DNA of 64,000 nucleotides from Paenibacillus sp. Soil787 (GCF_001429545.1 NZ_LMSP01000003.1:1-64000), one strand, 5' to 3'; positions 9,476-18,303 are shown, counted from the stretch's first letter. Notes: generated from the sequence alone by a model not told the origin. Translations and numbers: made by a program.

Positions 9476-11134
9476 TTATTTTTTTGCAGCTTTGTTATAA
9501 CGATCGAGACCGTCCTGGTAGATTTTCATCAGGTCGTCAAGTCCCATTTTCTTCAAAGTGGACAGGTAAGCATCCCAATCTTTTTCTACTCCACCGTCCA
9601 TCAACCATTTCGTACGTTTTTGATCTACGAATTTTTGCAGATCCGGTTTGATTTTAGCGATTTTATCAAGCTCTTCCGGAGTGAAGAAGATGAGCGGATA
9701 ATTCTCTTTTTCCATTTGCGGAACAAAGAATTTTTTAATGCGATCCATTCTTTCTTGAGCCCGAGGCTCAGGAGCTACAATGGTTTTGAAGTCCTCTGCC
9801 GTAACTACACCAGATTGGTTCGGTGCTACTTTTTGGCGGAATTCACCAGCAGATTCACCCTGAGGCAATTCTTTTTGAACCAGTTTACCGTCTTTTTCTT
9901 CAAAGGCCACACCAATTGGACCCCAATGCATTTGTGCTGTGATTTTAGGTTCAAACTGATAGTCCAGCCATCTTGCGATGATTTCAGGATTTTTAGCCGC
10001 TTTGGTGATCACTTCAGAAGCACGAGCCCATTGAGATCCGTTATTATATTTAACCACCATATTTTTGAATGGAGGTATGAGCACATAATCTTTAACGCGG
10101 TCTTTGCCTACAATTTCAGTTTCTTCCCACCAGAGATAAGAGCCCAACGTTACGTCTTTCGTTTTGCCTTTTGCGAAATAAGGAGTCGGGTTGTTATTGT
10201 AAGTAAAGGATTCTTTGTCGATAAGTCCCTCTTCAACCCATTTATGGAAATAAGCTACAGCTTCTTTATATTTCGGGTCAACGGCCGAGAAGCTCACCTT
10301 GCCATTTTTTACATTCAAATGTTCGGCGTAAGTATTATCGGCTGGCTGGTATGTTTTATCAGGCACACCAAATGCTCCAAATAAATAACCGATATCCCCG
10401 GTCCAGAACGTGTTCATGAAGGACATAGGAACTTCATCGGCTTTGCCGTTTCCGTTCGGATCCTTTGTTTTAAACGCTGCTAACACATCATGTAGTTCAT
10501 CAATCGTTGTAGGAATTTGCATGTTCAATTTATCCAACCATGCTTTGTTAAGGAACATGAAATCAGGGTTGGATCCGATGCCTTCTTGTCCGAAACCTAA
10601 TTCTTCACCGGATGGCAATGCATAGATATGTCCATCAGGAGATGTGACGAACGCTTTCAATGCCGGGTTTTTCTCGAACAATTTTTTCAAATTCGGCATA
10701 TATTTATTAATCAGATCATCGAGCGGAATAATGGTGCCATCCTTGCTGTAGTTCACAATATCCGTATCTGTGAAATCTGCCCCATAGAACAGCTCAGGCA
10801 AATTACCGGTCGACATAAGAAGGTTTTTCTTCTGCTGGTAATCAGCTTTTGGGATGTTTGACCACTCAACTTTGACGTTAGTCGTTTGTTCAAGACGTTT
10901 GAAGATTTCCATTTCTCCATAAGCAGGAGCCAGTTCCGCACTTTGAGCGACAGCTTTGATCGTTACTTTGTCTTTAACAATCGGTAAACCGCTCTCATTC
11001 AGGTTGCTGTTTGCAGGCGCACTGCTAGCACCGGCGGAAGGAGATGGACTTGCTTCGTTTTTAGCGGTACATCCACCGAGCACCAGGGACAAGCTTAGTA
11101 CCGAAGTTGTAATCATGAATAAATTTCTTTTCAT
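9476..11134 (-). CDS. LplA-like oligosaccharide-binding lipoprotein
   Basis: Extracellular solute-binding protein of an ABC importer, 552 aa, the long form typical of LplA/YtcQ-type proteins. It has a lipoprotein signal peptide with lipobox VLGGCTA near residue 22, followed by a Ser/Ala/Pro-rich spacer. The mature part includes KIYxLPSGEE-like and DGHIYALPSG stretches typical of this family. It is followed by both GH32 genes and fructokinase and preceded by two permease genes, so it most likely binds fructo-oligosaccharides or sucrose. No ATPase gene is present in the operon; Lpl-type systems normally use a shared MsmK-like ATPase encoded elsewhere. Start ATG with AAAGGGAGG. Confidence 0.9.
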   Translation of the reverse strand: MKRNLFMITTSVLSLSLVLGGCTAKNEASPSPSAGASSAPANSNLNESGLPIVKDKVTIKAVAQSAELAPAYGEMEIFKRLEQTTNVKVEWSNIPKADYQQKKNLLMSTGNLPELFYGADFTDTDIVNYSKDGTIIPLDDLINKYMPNLKKLFEKNPALKAFVTSPDGHIYALPSGEELGFGQEGIGSNPDFMFLNKAWLDKLNMQIPTTIDELHDVLAAFKTKDPNGNGKADEVPMSFMNTFWTGDIGYLFGAFGVPDKTYQPADNTYAEHLNVKNGKVSFSAVDPKYKEAVAYFHKWVEEGLIDKESFTYNNNPTPYFAKGKTKDVTLGSYLWWEETEIVGKDRVKDYVLIPPFKNMVVKYNNGSQWARASEVITKAAKNPEIIARWLDYQFEPKITAQMHWGPIGVAFEEKDGKLVQKELPQGESAGEFRQKVAPNQSGVVTAEDFKTIVAPEPRAQERMDRIKKFFVPQMEKENYPLIFFTPEELDKIAKIKPDLQKFVDQKRTKWLMDGGVEKDWDAYLSTLKKMGLDDLMKIYQDGLDRYNKAAKK

Positions 11135-11240
11135 TTGTTAACCTCCCTTTTATTTGCAATGATTGAAAAGTATAAAACATGGAATCATACCCGGACTTAG
11201 AAGAAGCACCACCTCCTTCAATGCGATCATTGCTAATCGA

Positions 11241-12137
11241 TTAACCTTTGACGGAACCAACCATGACACCCTTGACAAAATAACGCTGCAAAAACGGATA
11301 CAGGATGAGGAGGGGAGCAGCGGCAATGATAATGACACCGTATTTGATCAATTCGGCAATTCTTTCTTTCGCGACCAGTGTATCAATGTTCGATACCAAG
11401 TCACCGGTCGGTTGGCTTTGGATGAGAATATTCCGCAAAACAAGCTGTAATGGGAATAAATTTTTGTTATCCAAATAAATTAATGCATCAAAGAATCCAT
11501 TCCATTGCCGTACCACTGCAAAAAGCAAGAGAACTGCAAGGATCGGTTTCGAAAGAGGGAGCACAATGCTCCAAAAGAATCTCATATTCGTACATCCGTC
11601 AATGGAAGCAGCCTCCCTCAACTCATCAGGGATCGTAGCTTCAAAGAACGTTCTCGCGATAAGAATACCGAAAGCATCGACAGCAGAAGGGAGGATAACC
11701 GACCAAACCGTATTGACCATGCCCAATTGCTTCACCATCAAGTATGTAGGGATAAGTCCTCCCGAAAAGAACAAAGTGAAGACAAAAAACAGCATCAACA
11801 TTTTTTTTCCATAGAAATCTTTCCTAGATAAAGGGTAGGCTGCAGCGACTGTAATCGAGACACTGATGATGGCGCCCAACCCGGCATACATAATGGAATT
11901 GCGATATCCAAGCCAAATTTGAACGTCTCCTAATATCCGTATATATCCTTCAAACGTAATTCCTTGTGGGATAAACCAGACGTCTCCTGCATATATCCTG
12001 TTAGGATCGCTAAAAGACGCAATAAGCACGAAATAAAGTGGATACAAGATAAGAATTGCGAATCCAGTCAAGATCGTTAGATTTAATAGATCGAACCAAA
12101 TATCTGCATTGCTTTTGCCGGATTTAAGTTTAATCAT
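11241..12137 (-). CDS. ABC sugar permease, LplC/YtcP type
   Basis: Inner-membrane permease, 298 aa, of the CUT1 (MalG/LplC) family with about six membrane helices. The cytoplasmic EAA loop that contacts the ATPase is visible as ELREAASIDGCTNMRFFWSIVLPLS. The C-terminus ends FVKGVMVGSVKG, typical of the LplC/YtcP group. It lies 24 nt after the LplB-type permease stop and 106 nt before the solute-binding gene. That 106-nt gap holds no obvious hairpin. Ribosome site AAAGGAGG. Its cargo is inferred to be fructo-oligosaccharide from the operon enzymes. Confidence 0.93.
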   Translation of the reverse strand: MIKLKSGKSNADIWFDLLNLTILTGFAILILYPLYFVLIASFSDPNRIYAGDVWFIPQGITFEGYIRILGDVQIWLGYRNSIMYAGLGAIISVSITVAAAYPLSRKDFYGKKMLMLFFVFTLFFSGGLIPTYLMVKQLGMVNTVWSVILPSAVDAFGILIARTFFEATIPDELREAASIDGCTNMRFFWSIVLPLSKPILAVLLLFAVVRQWNGFFDALIYLDNKNLFPLQLVLRNILIQSQPTGDLVSNIDTLVAKERIAELIKYGVIIIAAAPLLILYPFLQRYFVKGVMVGSVKG

Positions 12138-12161
12138 CGAATTCCCCTCCTTTCTTATCTA

Positions 12162-13118
12162 CTAAAATAAGCCGTTGCCTTTTAATTTTTTAACAATTTG
12201 GTTTACAGTAATAAGCAAAGTAAAATTAATGACAGCATTAAATAAACCGATTGCTGCAGAATAGCTATATTCAGCCCTTAGCAAACCTACTCTATAAACG
12301 TAGGTAGCAATAATCTCAGACGAATCCAAATTCAGATCGTTCTGCATCAGGAAGGCCTTTTCGAAACCGACGTTCATCAGGTTGCCTATGGCTAATGTAA
12401 ACAAGACCAAAATCGTCGGCGCAATCCCAGGAATATCAATATGCCGGATCCTCTGCCATTTATTCGCTCCATCCATAACCGCCGCTTCATGCAGATGGGG
12501 GTCGATACCGGCTAAAGCTGCCAAGTAAATAACAGATGCGAACCCTGTTTCCTGCCAAACTCCAGATAATACATACAGCGTTTTAAACCACCCTGCTTGG
12601 GATATAAAAAAGATGGGCTCGCCGCCAAAAAGTTGAATAATATGATTGACAATGCCGCTTGTAGGAGATAAGAAAACGTTGAGCATGCCGACCAGAACTA
12701 TGGTTGAAATAAAGTAAGGAGCATAAATGACCGTTTGGATGAACCGTTTAAAACGCTCATTGGCCAATTGGTTTAGCAATAGAGCGATGAAAATGGCAAC
12801 CGGGAATCCAACGACTAAAGAATACAGGCTTAAACCGACAGTATTTTTTACAATGGTCCAGAAATTATAAGAATGGAAGAATCGTTCGAAGTGTTCAAAT
12901 CCAACCCAAGGGCTACCCCAAAACCCCTTAGCTGCTACATACTTCTTAAATGCGATCTGAACCCCGTACATCGGCCAGTACTTAAAGATGCTAAAATAAA
13001 TGACAGCGGGCAATATTAATAAATAAAGTTCATAATTCCTTCTGATTTGCTTTAGAAAATTTGTCTTTTGTCTCACCTGCAAATATGCTGCCTCTTTTCG
13101 TATCGAGGTATTCACCAT
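12162..13118 (-). CDS. ABC sugar permease, LplB/YteP type
   Basis: Inner-membrane permease, 318 aa, partner of the LplC-type protein encoded next. It begins with a basic cytoplasmic segment and LILPAVIYFSIFKYWPMYGVQ, typical of LplB, and the EAA loop reads HEAAVMDGANKWQRIRHIDIPG. About six membrane helices. It is the first gene of the fructan operon. The palindromic operator at 13138-13151 lies just 20-33 nt upstream of its start, well placed for repression by the LacI-type protein encoded at 13190-14194. Ribosome site AAGGGGG. Confidence 0.93.
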   Translation of the reverse strand: MVNTSIRKEAAYLQVRQKTNFLKQIRRNYELYLLILPAVIYFSIFKYWPMYGVQIAFKKYVAAKGFWGSPWVGFEHFERFFHSYNFWTIVKNTVGLSLYSLVVGFPVAIFIALLLNQLANERFKRFIQTVIYAPYFISTIVLVGMLNVFLSPTSGIVNHIIQLFGGEPIFFISQAGWFKTLYVLSGVWQETGFASVIYLAALAGIDPHLHEAAVMDGANKWQRIRHIDIPGIAPTILVLFTLAIGNLMNVGFEKAFLMQNDLNLDSSEIIATYVYRVGLLRAEYSYSAAIGLFNAVINFTLLITVNQIVKKLKGNGLF

Positions 13119-13137
13119 GCTTCCCCCTTAACGTATT

Positions 13138-13151
13138 CGTTTACGTAAACG
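13138..13151. promoter_or_regulatory. LacI-type operator upstream of fructan operon
   Basis: A perfect 14-bp palindrome, CGTTTACGTAAACG, sits 20-33 nt upstream of the first permease start and close to the lacI stop. A nearly identical palindrome lies before the lacI gene itself. The form is that of LacI/GalR-family operators, with a central CG step. A possible -35 (TTGAAA) lies upstream but no clear -10 is seen. Confidence 0.75.
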
Positions 13152-13189
13152 TTTTTCTGAGTTTCAAAAAAATGGTTCGTACTTCACTG

Positions 13190-14194
13190 CTAGCACGAAC
13201 CCCTCATGACAAGTGTGGTAGGTAAACGATATTCTTTGTAATTTGTGTCAGTCTTTTCTATCCTATTGATCATAATTTCAGCTGCTTTTTCTCCGATCTC
13301 AAAGGATGGCTGTCTGATTACTGTTAATGGCGGCGTAGTTAATTGCGTCCAATCGTAGTCATCAAACCCAATGACGGCAAGCTCATCCGGTATTTTCATT
13401 TGCCGCTCTTGCAAATATCTCATTACCCCCATTGTCAATACATTATTGGCAACAAACAAGGCTGAGATTGAATGCTCTGAAAGCAACGATTTGGCACTTT
13501 CGTATCCGCTTTCAAAGTTGGATTCAGATACTTTTATTAACGAAGAATCGAACGGAATCCCATTATCCTGCAAAGCTTTTTTGTAACCTTCTAAACGCTC
13601 ATTGCTTGTCGAAATGCCAAGCCCTCCTGTTATTAGACCTATTCTTCGGTGACCTTTTTCAATAAAAGTATGAACAGCTTCATACGAGCCGCCATATCCG
13701 TCAGCAAGTACATAATCTCCGCTAAAACCACTAGGTTTTCGATCAATAAAAACGATAGGATAATCAGACGCTACGATGTCATTCAGATAACTAACATCTT
13801 CAGCAATGGAAGCAATAATCAGACCATCAATCAATTTTGAATTAAATAATTTGATCTGCTCTTTCTCGTCTTCAATTTCTTCCGTCGTATTGTTGCTTAA
13901 TAGCAAATGGTACCCATGTCGTTTCAACGTGCTTTGGATTCCCTGAGCCACCATCATAAAGAAGAAATTGGAGGTGTCAGAAGGAAGAACGGGAACAATC
14001 AGTCCAATGGTATTAGATTTTTGACTGCGTAAACTCCGTGCTGCTGAATTCGGACGATAATCAAGCTCCTTCATAACATGAAAAACTTTGATCTTCGTTT
14101 CTTCTGAAACAAAGCGGGTATTATTAATAACATGAGAAACCGTAGCTATAGAGACACCCGCTTTTTCAGCTACTTGTTTGATTCCCGATCGCAT
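13190..14194 (-). CDS. LacI-family repressor of the fructan operon
   Basis: Transcription regulator of 334 aa. The N-terminal LacI helix-turn-helix is clear (KQVAEKAGVSIATVSHVINN), followed by the hinge YRPNSAARSLRSQ and a type 1 periplasmic-binding-like effector domain. It is encoded immediately upstream of and in the same direction as the fructan operon, with related palindromes before both the operon and its own gene, so it probably represses both until a fructan-derived sugar binds. Ribosome site GAGAGG before ATG. The effector (fructose, sucrose or an oligosaccharide) cannot be told from sequence. Confidence 0.9.
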   Translation of the reverse strand: MRSGIKQVAEKAGVSIATVSHVINNTRFVSEETKIKVFHVMKELDYRPNSAARSLRSQKSNTIGLIVPVLPSDTSNFFFMMVAQGIQSTLKRHGYHLLLSNNTTEEIEDEKEQIKLFNSKLIDGLIIASIAEDVSYLNDIVASDYPIVFIDRKPSGFSGDYVLADGYGGSYEAVHTFIEKGHRRIGLITGGLGISTSNERLEGYKKALQDNGIPFDSSLIKVSESNFESGYESAKSLLSEHSISALFVANNVLTMGVMRYLQERQMKIPDELAVIGFDDYDWTQLTTPPLTVIRQPSFEIGEKAAEIMINRIEKTDTNYKEYRLPTTLVMRGSC

Positions 14195-14218
14195 ATTGTC
14201 GATCCTCTCTTCTCAAGT

Positions 14219-14240
14219 AAAACGTTTACGTAACCGTTTT
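14219..14240. promoter_or_regulatory. LacI-type operator upstream of lacI gene
   Basis: The near-perfect palindrome AAAACGTTTACGTAACCGTTTT lies 25-46 nt before the lacI-type start. Its core differs from the operon operator at 13138-13151 by one base. The pair suggests autoregulation together with control of the downstream operon. Confidence 0.7.
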
Positions 14241-14298
14241 CTTGAATTATACGATCACACATAATATTCTGTCAATTATTTTCTTACTGTTATTTTGG

Positions 14299-14334
14299 AA
14301 AAAAAAAAAAAGCAAACCGCTTCAACAGTCTGCT
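14299..14334 (-). terminator. Rho-independent terminator of the furanose transporter operon
   Basis: On the minus strand a 9-bp stem (AGCAGACTG pairing with CGGTTTGCT, two G-T pairs, 6-nt loop) is followed by an uninterrupted run of about a dozen T. It lies 49-84 nt beyond the stop of the HPr-like gene and isolates that operon from the lacI gene. Confidence 0.85.
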
Positions 14335-14382
14335 CCATTTTAATTCTCTCGACATTGATCGTTTCATCGGTCAACCGCCTGA

Positions 14383-14622
14383 TTATTTTATGACATAAGA
14401 CAAATCATAACGCGCGAACAAATCCGACATCGCTCTTTTTGCTTCCTCAGCGTCCGGCCCGATCACATAGAGCTCATACTGTTGCTGGTCGGCCAAGGTG
14501 ACGAACACGCTAAGAATGCTTTTGGCATCCACCGCGACAGTGCCGAACTTTAATACACATGAGGATTTGAACTGATTCGCCGTTTTCGATATCTCCCAGC
14601 CGATTTGCGTCGTTCTTTGCAA
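14383..14622 (-). CDS. HPr/Crh-like protein lacking the His15 active site
   Basis: A small protein of 79 aa from a TTG at 14622, which has GGAGGG 7 nt upstream; a GTG at 14643 would give 86 aa but has no ribosome site. From TANQFKSS onward it aligns without gaps to residues 25-46 of HPr. It reaches DAKSIL, which matches the regulatory Ser46 region, and ends with the HPr-like helix GPDAEEAKRAMSDLFARY. The N-terminal strand and the GxHARP loop carrying phospho-His15 are absent; the aligned position is Thr. It therefore cannot work as a PTS phosphocarrier but could be a Crh-like regulatory protein. It is the last gene of a furanose ABC transporter operon, starting about 30 nt after the permease stop. 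The function is inferred only. Confidence 0.75.
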   Translation of the reverse strand: MQRTTQIGWEISKTANQFKSSCVLKFGTVAVDAKSILSVFVTLADQQQYELYVIGPDAEEAKRAMSDLFARYDLSYVIK

Positions 14623-14652
14623 TTGGGTTCCCTCCTCAAGCACCTGTCAAAT

Positions 14653-15636
14653 TTATACGGTCAGTTCACCGGCTTTTTTTCTTGCCCCCAGCAGTTTTTG
14701 CAGAAGAATAAACAGGAACAGCAGCATGCCAATCGCAATTTTCGTCCACCATGAGCTTAACGTGCCCTCGAACATAATCAGCGTCTGAATGATGCCCTGG
14801 ATCAGCACGCCCACCAAGGTGCCGGCTACATACCCGGTACCTCCCGTCAATAGCGTGCCTCCGATCACAACGGCAGCAATCGTATCCAATTCCGTTCCTA
14901 ATGCGTGCAAGCCGTATCCGGAGAGCATGTAGAACGTAAACACCACACCGGCTAAGGAGGAACAAAAACCGCTTAAGGTATATACGAGAATTTTGGTCCG
15001 CTTGACCGGCAGTCCCATTAGGATGGAAGATTGCTCATTCCCGCCCAAGGCATAAATATTGCGACCAAGCTTCGTATAATGCGCCAAGAAAATTCCTGCC
15101 GCAACCACACATAATGCGATGATCACGCTGATCGATATATAGGATTTGCCAAATACGTATACTTTGGTTTGAGAAACCGCTTTGTACCATTCATTATCGA
15201 TCGTTATGCTTTCGATGCTGATGACATAGCACAAGCCCCTCGCTAAGAACATCCCTGCTAGCGTTACGATAAAGGGCTGCAGGTTGAAATGATGAATCAG
15301 ACTGCCCATGCCCCAACCTATCAAGCTGCCGAGCGCTAGCACGAGAGGGATGACGAGGAGCGGCGCCCAATGATGATTTTGAACCAGACTCGCCGAAATC
15401 ATTGTTGTCAAGGCAATCACGGAGCCGACGGACAGGTCAATGCCTCCCGATAGAATGACGAAGGTCATTCCGATCGCCGCGATCAGCAAGAAAGAATTGT
15501 CAATCAGCAAGTTAAAAAAGACTTGCAGTGAAAAAAATCCGGTATATTCGACAGACCCTGCGGCGAACATGAACATAAATAATCCGATCGTGACAAGAAG
15601 CGGCAGGTATCGTTTATCCACACTGCGGAGTCTCAT
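14653..15636 (-). CDS. Furanose ABC permease, YjfF type
   Basis: Membrane permease, 327 aa, of the CUT2 (RbsC/XylH-like) family. The most diagnostic motif is the internal IDLSVGSVIALTTM, and TVAGMFLARGL-like and GGTLLTGGTGYVAGTLVGV segments are also seen. About eight to ten membrane helices. It overlaps the preceding permease by 4 nt (ATGA), so the two are translationally coupled and probably form a heterodimer like YtfT/YjfF, the galactofuranose transporter of E. coli. A small HPr-like gene follows within about 30 nt. The choice between galactofuranose and arabinofuranose cannot be made from sequence; the GH51 gene next door hints at arabinose. Confidence 0.88.
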   Translation of the reverse strand: MRLRSVDKRYLPLLVTIGLFMFMFAAGSVEYTGFFSLQVFFNLLIDNSFLLIAAIGMTFVILSGGIDLSVGSVIALTTMISASLVQNHHWAPLLVIPLVLALGSLIGWGMGSLIHHFNLQPFIVTLAGMFLARGLCYVISIESITIDNEWYKAVSQTKVYVFGKSYISISVIIALCVVAAGIFLAHYTKLGRNIYALGGNEQSSILMGLPVKRTKILVYTLSGFCSSLAGVVFTFYMLSGYGLHALGTELDTIAAVVIGGTLLTGGTGYVAGTLVGVLIQGIIQTLIMFEGTLSSWWTKIAIGMLLFLFILLQKLLGARKKAGELTV

Positions 15637-16652
15637 AGGGCAACCTCCTCTTGCTTTACTGCTTTATGATTTTTTTTCCGTTTGGATGCCAGCGTTTTGC
15701 GGAAATTGTCCGATTGAATCAGGCATACGACCAGAACGACGATTGCTTTCACGACAAGTGTGATTTCCGGAGGCACCCCGATCGAATAAATCGATGTGGT
15801 CAATGTCTGGATAATAAGCGCGCCCAGGATCGTGCCTGTCAAATAAAATCTCCCGCCGTTCAGCGAATTGCCGCCGATAACGACAGCCAGTATCGCATCC
15901 AGCTCATACCATAGTCCCGCGTTATTACCGTCCGCACTGGATACATTGGAGCTTAATAGGATGCCGGCAAGTCCGCTTAAGAATGCACAGAGCACGTAAA
16001 CGATAAAAATAATTCGGCCCGAGTTAATCCCTGCCAGCCTGCTGGCCACCCTATTAGAGCCGACGGATTCGATAAACAAGCCGATCGCCGTCTTCCGGGT
16101 TAACACGGAAGCGATCATGAATATCAGGGCAATAATGAAGATCGAGAACGGCAGACCAAGTAAGTAGCCTCCGCCGATAAACGAATAATGCGGCGAGGAT
16201 ATCGTGATGATCTGACCGCTCGTGATCAATTGAGCCACGCCTCTCCCGGCAACCATCAGAATGAGCGTCGCCACGATAGGCTGGATGCCGAGCGTACTGA
16301 CCAGCAGACCGTTCCAGGCGCCTGCTGCCAGCGAAAGCAGCAGTGCTAAGCCAACAGCGATGAAAAGCGTGCCCATGCTGCTGCCATCCTGCTTGCTGAT
16401 CAGCAAGCAGGACATCGCTCCCGCGATGGAAACGATCGATCCGACCGAGAGATCGATGCCTTTGGTCGCGATCACGAACGTCATCCCGATCGAGATCAGC
16501 ACGAGCGGCGCAGCGCGGTTAAGAATATCGATCAGGCTGCCGAACAAGTGCCCGTCCTTCATCGTAATTGCGAAAAAATCTTGATTGTGTATCACGTTGA
16601 CAATTAACAAGAAAGCCAGCGTTATCAACGGCCAAAGCAATCGATTGTTCAT
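15633..16652 (-). CDS. Furanose ABC permease, YtfT type
   Basis: Membrane permease, 339 aa, CUT2 family, with GIDLSVGSIVSIAGAM and a C-terminal GGNSLNGGRFYLTGTILGALIIQ typical of RbsC/YtfT proteins. Multiple hydrophobic helices run from residue 5 to about 310, followed by a basic tail. The ATG overlaps the ATPase stop and its own stop overlaps the next permease start, so three genes are coupled. The strong AGGGG ribosome site is within the end of the ATPase gene. It forms the membrane channel with the YjfF-type partner. Confidence 0.88.
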   Translation of the reverse strand: MNNRLLWPLITLAFLLIVNVIHNQDFFAITMKDGHLFGSLIDILNRAAPLVLISIGMTFVIATKGIDLSVGSIVSIAGAMSCLLISKQDGSSMGTLFIAVGLALLLSLAAGAWNGLLVSTLGIQPIVATLILMVAGRGVAQLITSGQIITISSPHYSFIGGGYLLGLPFSIFIIALIFMIASVLTRKTAIGLFIESVGSNRVASRLAGINSGRIIFIVYVLCAFLSGLAGILLSSNVSSADGNNAGLWYELDAILAVVIGGNSLNGGRFYLTGTILGALIIQTLTTSIYSIGVPPEITLVVKAIVVLVVCLIQSDNFRKTLASKRKKNHKAVKQEEVAL

Positions 16653-18169
16653 CAGGCTTCCCCTCCTGCGATGGCTTGCATAATATCCTGCTGGCTAACT
16701 CCGTCATTGTCGATCTCGGCAATCTTGCGCCGATCGCGGAGAACGGCGATTCTCGTACTCGATCTGACAACCTCCTCCAGCTCGGAAGAAATGAACAGAA
16801 TCGACATCCCTTTTTCGCAGAGCAGCGCCATCTGCTTCTGAATCTCGCTCTTCGCTCCAACATCAATCCCTCTTGTCGGCTCATCGAGTATGAGCAGCTT
16901 CGGATTGGTCAAGAGAGAGCGCCCCAGAATCACCTTCTGCTGATTGCCGCCGCTCAAGTTTTTGATCAAGGTCTCCGGACTCGGTGTCTTGATATTCAAA
17001 AGCTTGATATACGTATCCGCAAGCTCGGTCTGCTTCTTTCTCGGCAAATAACGGAACGTTCCGATCGTCGCCTGCATCGCGAGAATGATATTTTCTCTGA
17101 CGGTCAAATCTTCGATAATCGCCTCCGTCTTCCTATTTTCCGGACAGTAGGCAATTCCCGCATCAATCGCTTGACGCGGAGAATAAAGATTGACAACTTT
17201 CCCGTTAATTTTCAATTCTCCTTGATCCGCACGGTCAACGCCACAAAGAATGCGGGCCATTTCTGTCCGCCCCGAACCTAATAAACCCGCTAGACTTAGA
17301 ATTTCCCCGGGATAGAGATTTAAATCGAATGGCTCGACAGAACCTTTACGCCCCACCTGATGAGCCTGCAAAAAGGCTTCCCTCGGCTGACTGCCTTTAT
17401 GTGTTGCCCTGACAACCGGCAGTTGTTCCAATTCGCTTATTTCCTTGCCAATCATCCGCGATACCAGATCCATTCGTGTTAGCCGATCGGTCAAATACTC
17501 GCCTTCGAACTGGCCGTTGCGTAAAATAGTGATGCGATCTGACATTTCAAACACTTGATCGAGAAAATGCGTGACGAATAATATCGCCAGTCCTTCGGAC
17601 TTCAGCTTGCGCATCACTTTAAACAGCTCTTGGACTTCATTCGTATCCAGGCTTGACGTCGGTTCATCCAGAATCAACACTTTAGCGGATACGTTTAGCG
17701 CTCTGGCAATCGCAACCATTTGTTGAATGGCTACCGAGTAAGAGCCGAGAAGCCTGGATGGGTCAATCTCTATATTCAGCCGTTTCAGCAATTCATGCGA
17801 ACGGCGGTTCATTTCCTTCCAATCGATAAACCCTCTGCGCATCGGCTCTCGTCCGATGAAAATATTTTCCGATACGGTCAGGTTCGTACAAAGGTTCACT
17901 TCTTGATAGACAGTGCTGATGCCAAGCTCCTGCGCCTCCAGCGGACTTTCGGCACGTATCTCCTTATCGTCAAGCCAAATCCGTCCTTCGTCAATGGCAT
18001 GCACGCCGGTCAACACCTTGATTAAAGTTGACTTGCCCGCGCCATTTTGTCCCATTAACGCGTGAATTTCGCCTTGAAACAGGCGAAAACTGACATCGCT
18101 CAGCGCTTTAACGCCGGGAAAATGCTTATGGATATGCTCCATGAGTAATCGAGGTTTTTTCTCTGTCAC
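16652..18169 (-). CDS. Duplicated sugar ABC ATPase, YtfR/RbsA type
   Basis: ATP-binding protein, 505 aa, with two ABC cassettes as in RbsA, AraG and YtfR. The first has Walker A GQNGAGKST and Walker B LILDEPTSSLD; the second has the degenerate Walker A GLLGSGRTE, signature LSGGNQQKV and Walker B LLILDEPTRGID. This asymmetry is normal for the family. I place the start at GTG 18169, which has AGGAGG 9 nt upstream, rather than at the hydrophobic in-frame extension to 18232, which would run into the intergenic hairpin region. It energises the two CUT2 permeases encoded next. Confidence 0.92.
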   Translation of the reverse strand: MTEKKPRLLMEHIHKHFPGVKALSDVSFRLFQGEIHALMGQNGAGKSTLIKVLTGVHAIDEGRIWLDDKEIRAESPLEAQELGISTVYQEVNLCTNLTVSENIFIGREPMRRGFIDWKEMNRRSHELLKRLNIEIDPSRLLGSYSVAIQQMVAIARALNVSAKVLILDEPTSSLDTNEVQELFKVMRKLKSEGLAILFVTHFLDQVFEMSDRITILRNGQFEGEYLTDRLTRMDLVSRMIGKEISELEQLPVVRATHKGSQPREAFLQAHQVGRKGSVEPFDLNLYPGEILSLAGLLGSGRTEMARILCGVDRADQGELKINGKVVNLYSPRQAIDAGIAYCPENRKTEAIIEDLTVRENIILAMQATIGTFRYLPRKKQTELADTYIKLLNIKTPSPETLIKNLSGGNQQKVILGRSLLTNPKLLILDEPTRGIDVGAKSEIQKQMALLCEKGMSILFISSELEEVVRSSTRIAVLRDRRKIAEIDNDGVSQQDIMQAIAGGEA

Positions 18170-18204
18170 CTTCTTCGGCCTCCTATCCTGTGTAACAATA
18201 AAAA

Positions 18205-18278
18205 CCAGGCAAATTATCAGCAAGCTGCGCATGAACGGAGTTAAAGCTCAGATGTACAGCTTGCGGGAGTTTGCCTGG
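18205..18278 (-). terminator. Large intercistronic stem-loop, likely attenuator
   Basis: Between the binding-protein and ATPase genes lies a hairpin with an outer 9-bp stem (CCAGGCAAA with TTTGCCTGG, 18270-18278 and 18205-18213) and an inner 8-bp stem (18220-18227 with 18257-18264). On the minus strand it is followed by TTTTTATTG. Such structures let the binding protein be made in excess over the membrane complex, by partial termination or by protecting the upstream mRNA. Confidence 0.75.
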
Positions 18279-18303
18279 CAGTTAGCGCTTTCTTTTTACC
18301 AAA

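Noticed and set aside
9620-10384. 254-codon plus-strand ORF
   Set aside because: It lies antisense within the LplA-like lipoprotein gene, has no ribosome site and shows no domain.
16676-17281. 201-codon plus-strand ORF
   Set aside because: It is antisense to the sugar ABC ATPase, whose motifs are intact; its composition is that of a shadow frame.
16652-18169. Degenerate first-cassette signature and second Walker A in the sugar ATPase, as possible damage
   Set aside because: This asymmetry is normal for RbsA/AraG/YtfR-type duplicated ATPases.
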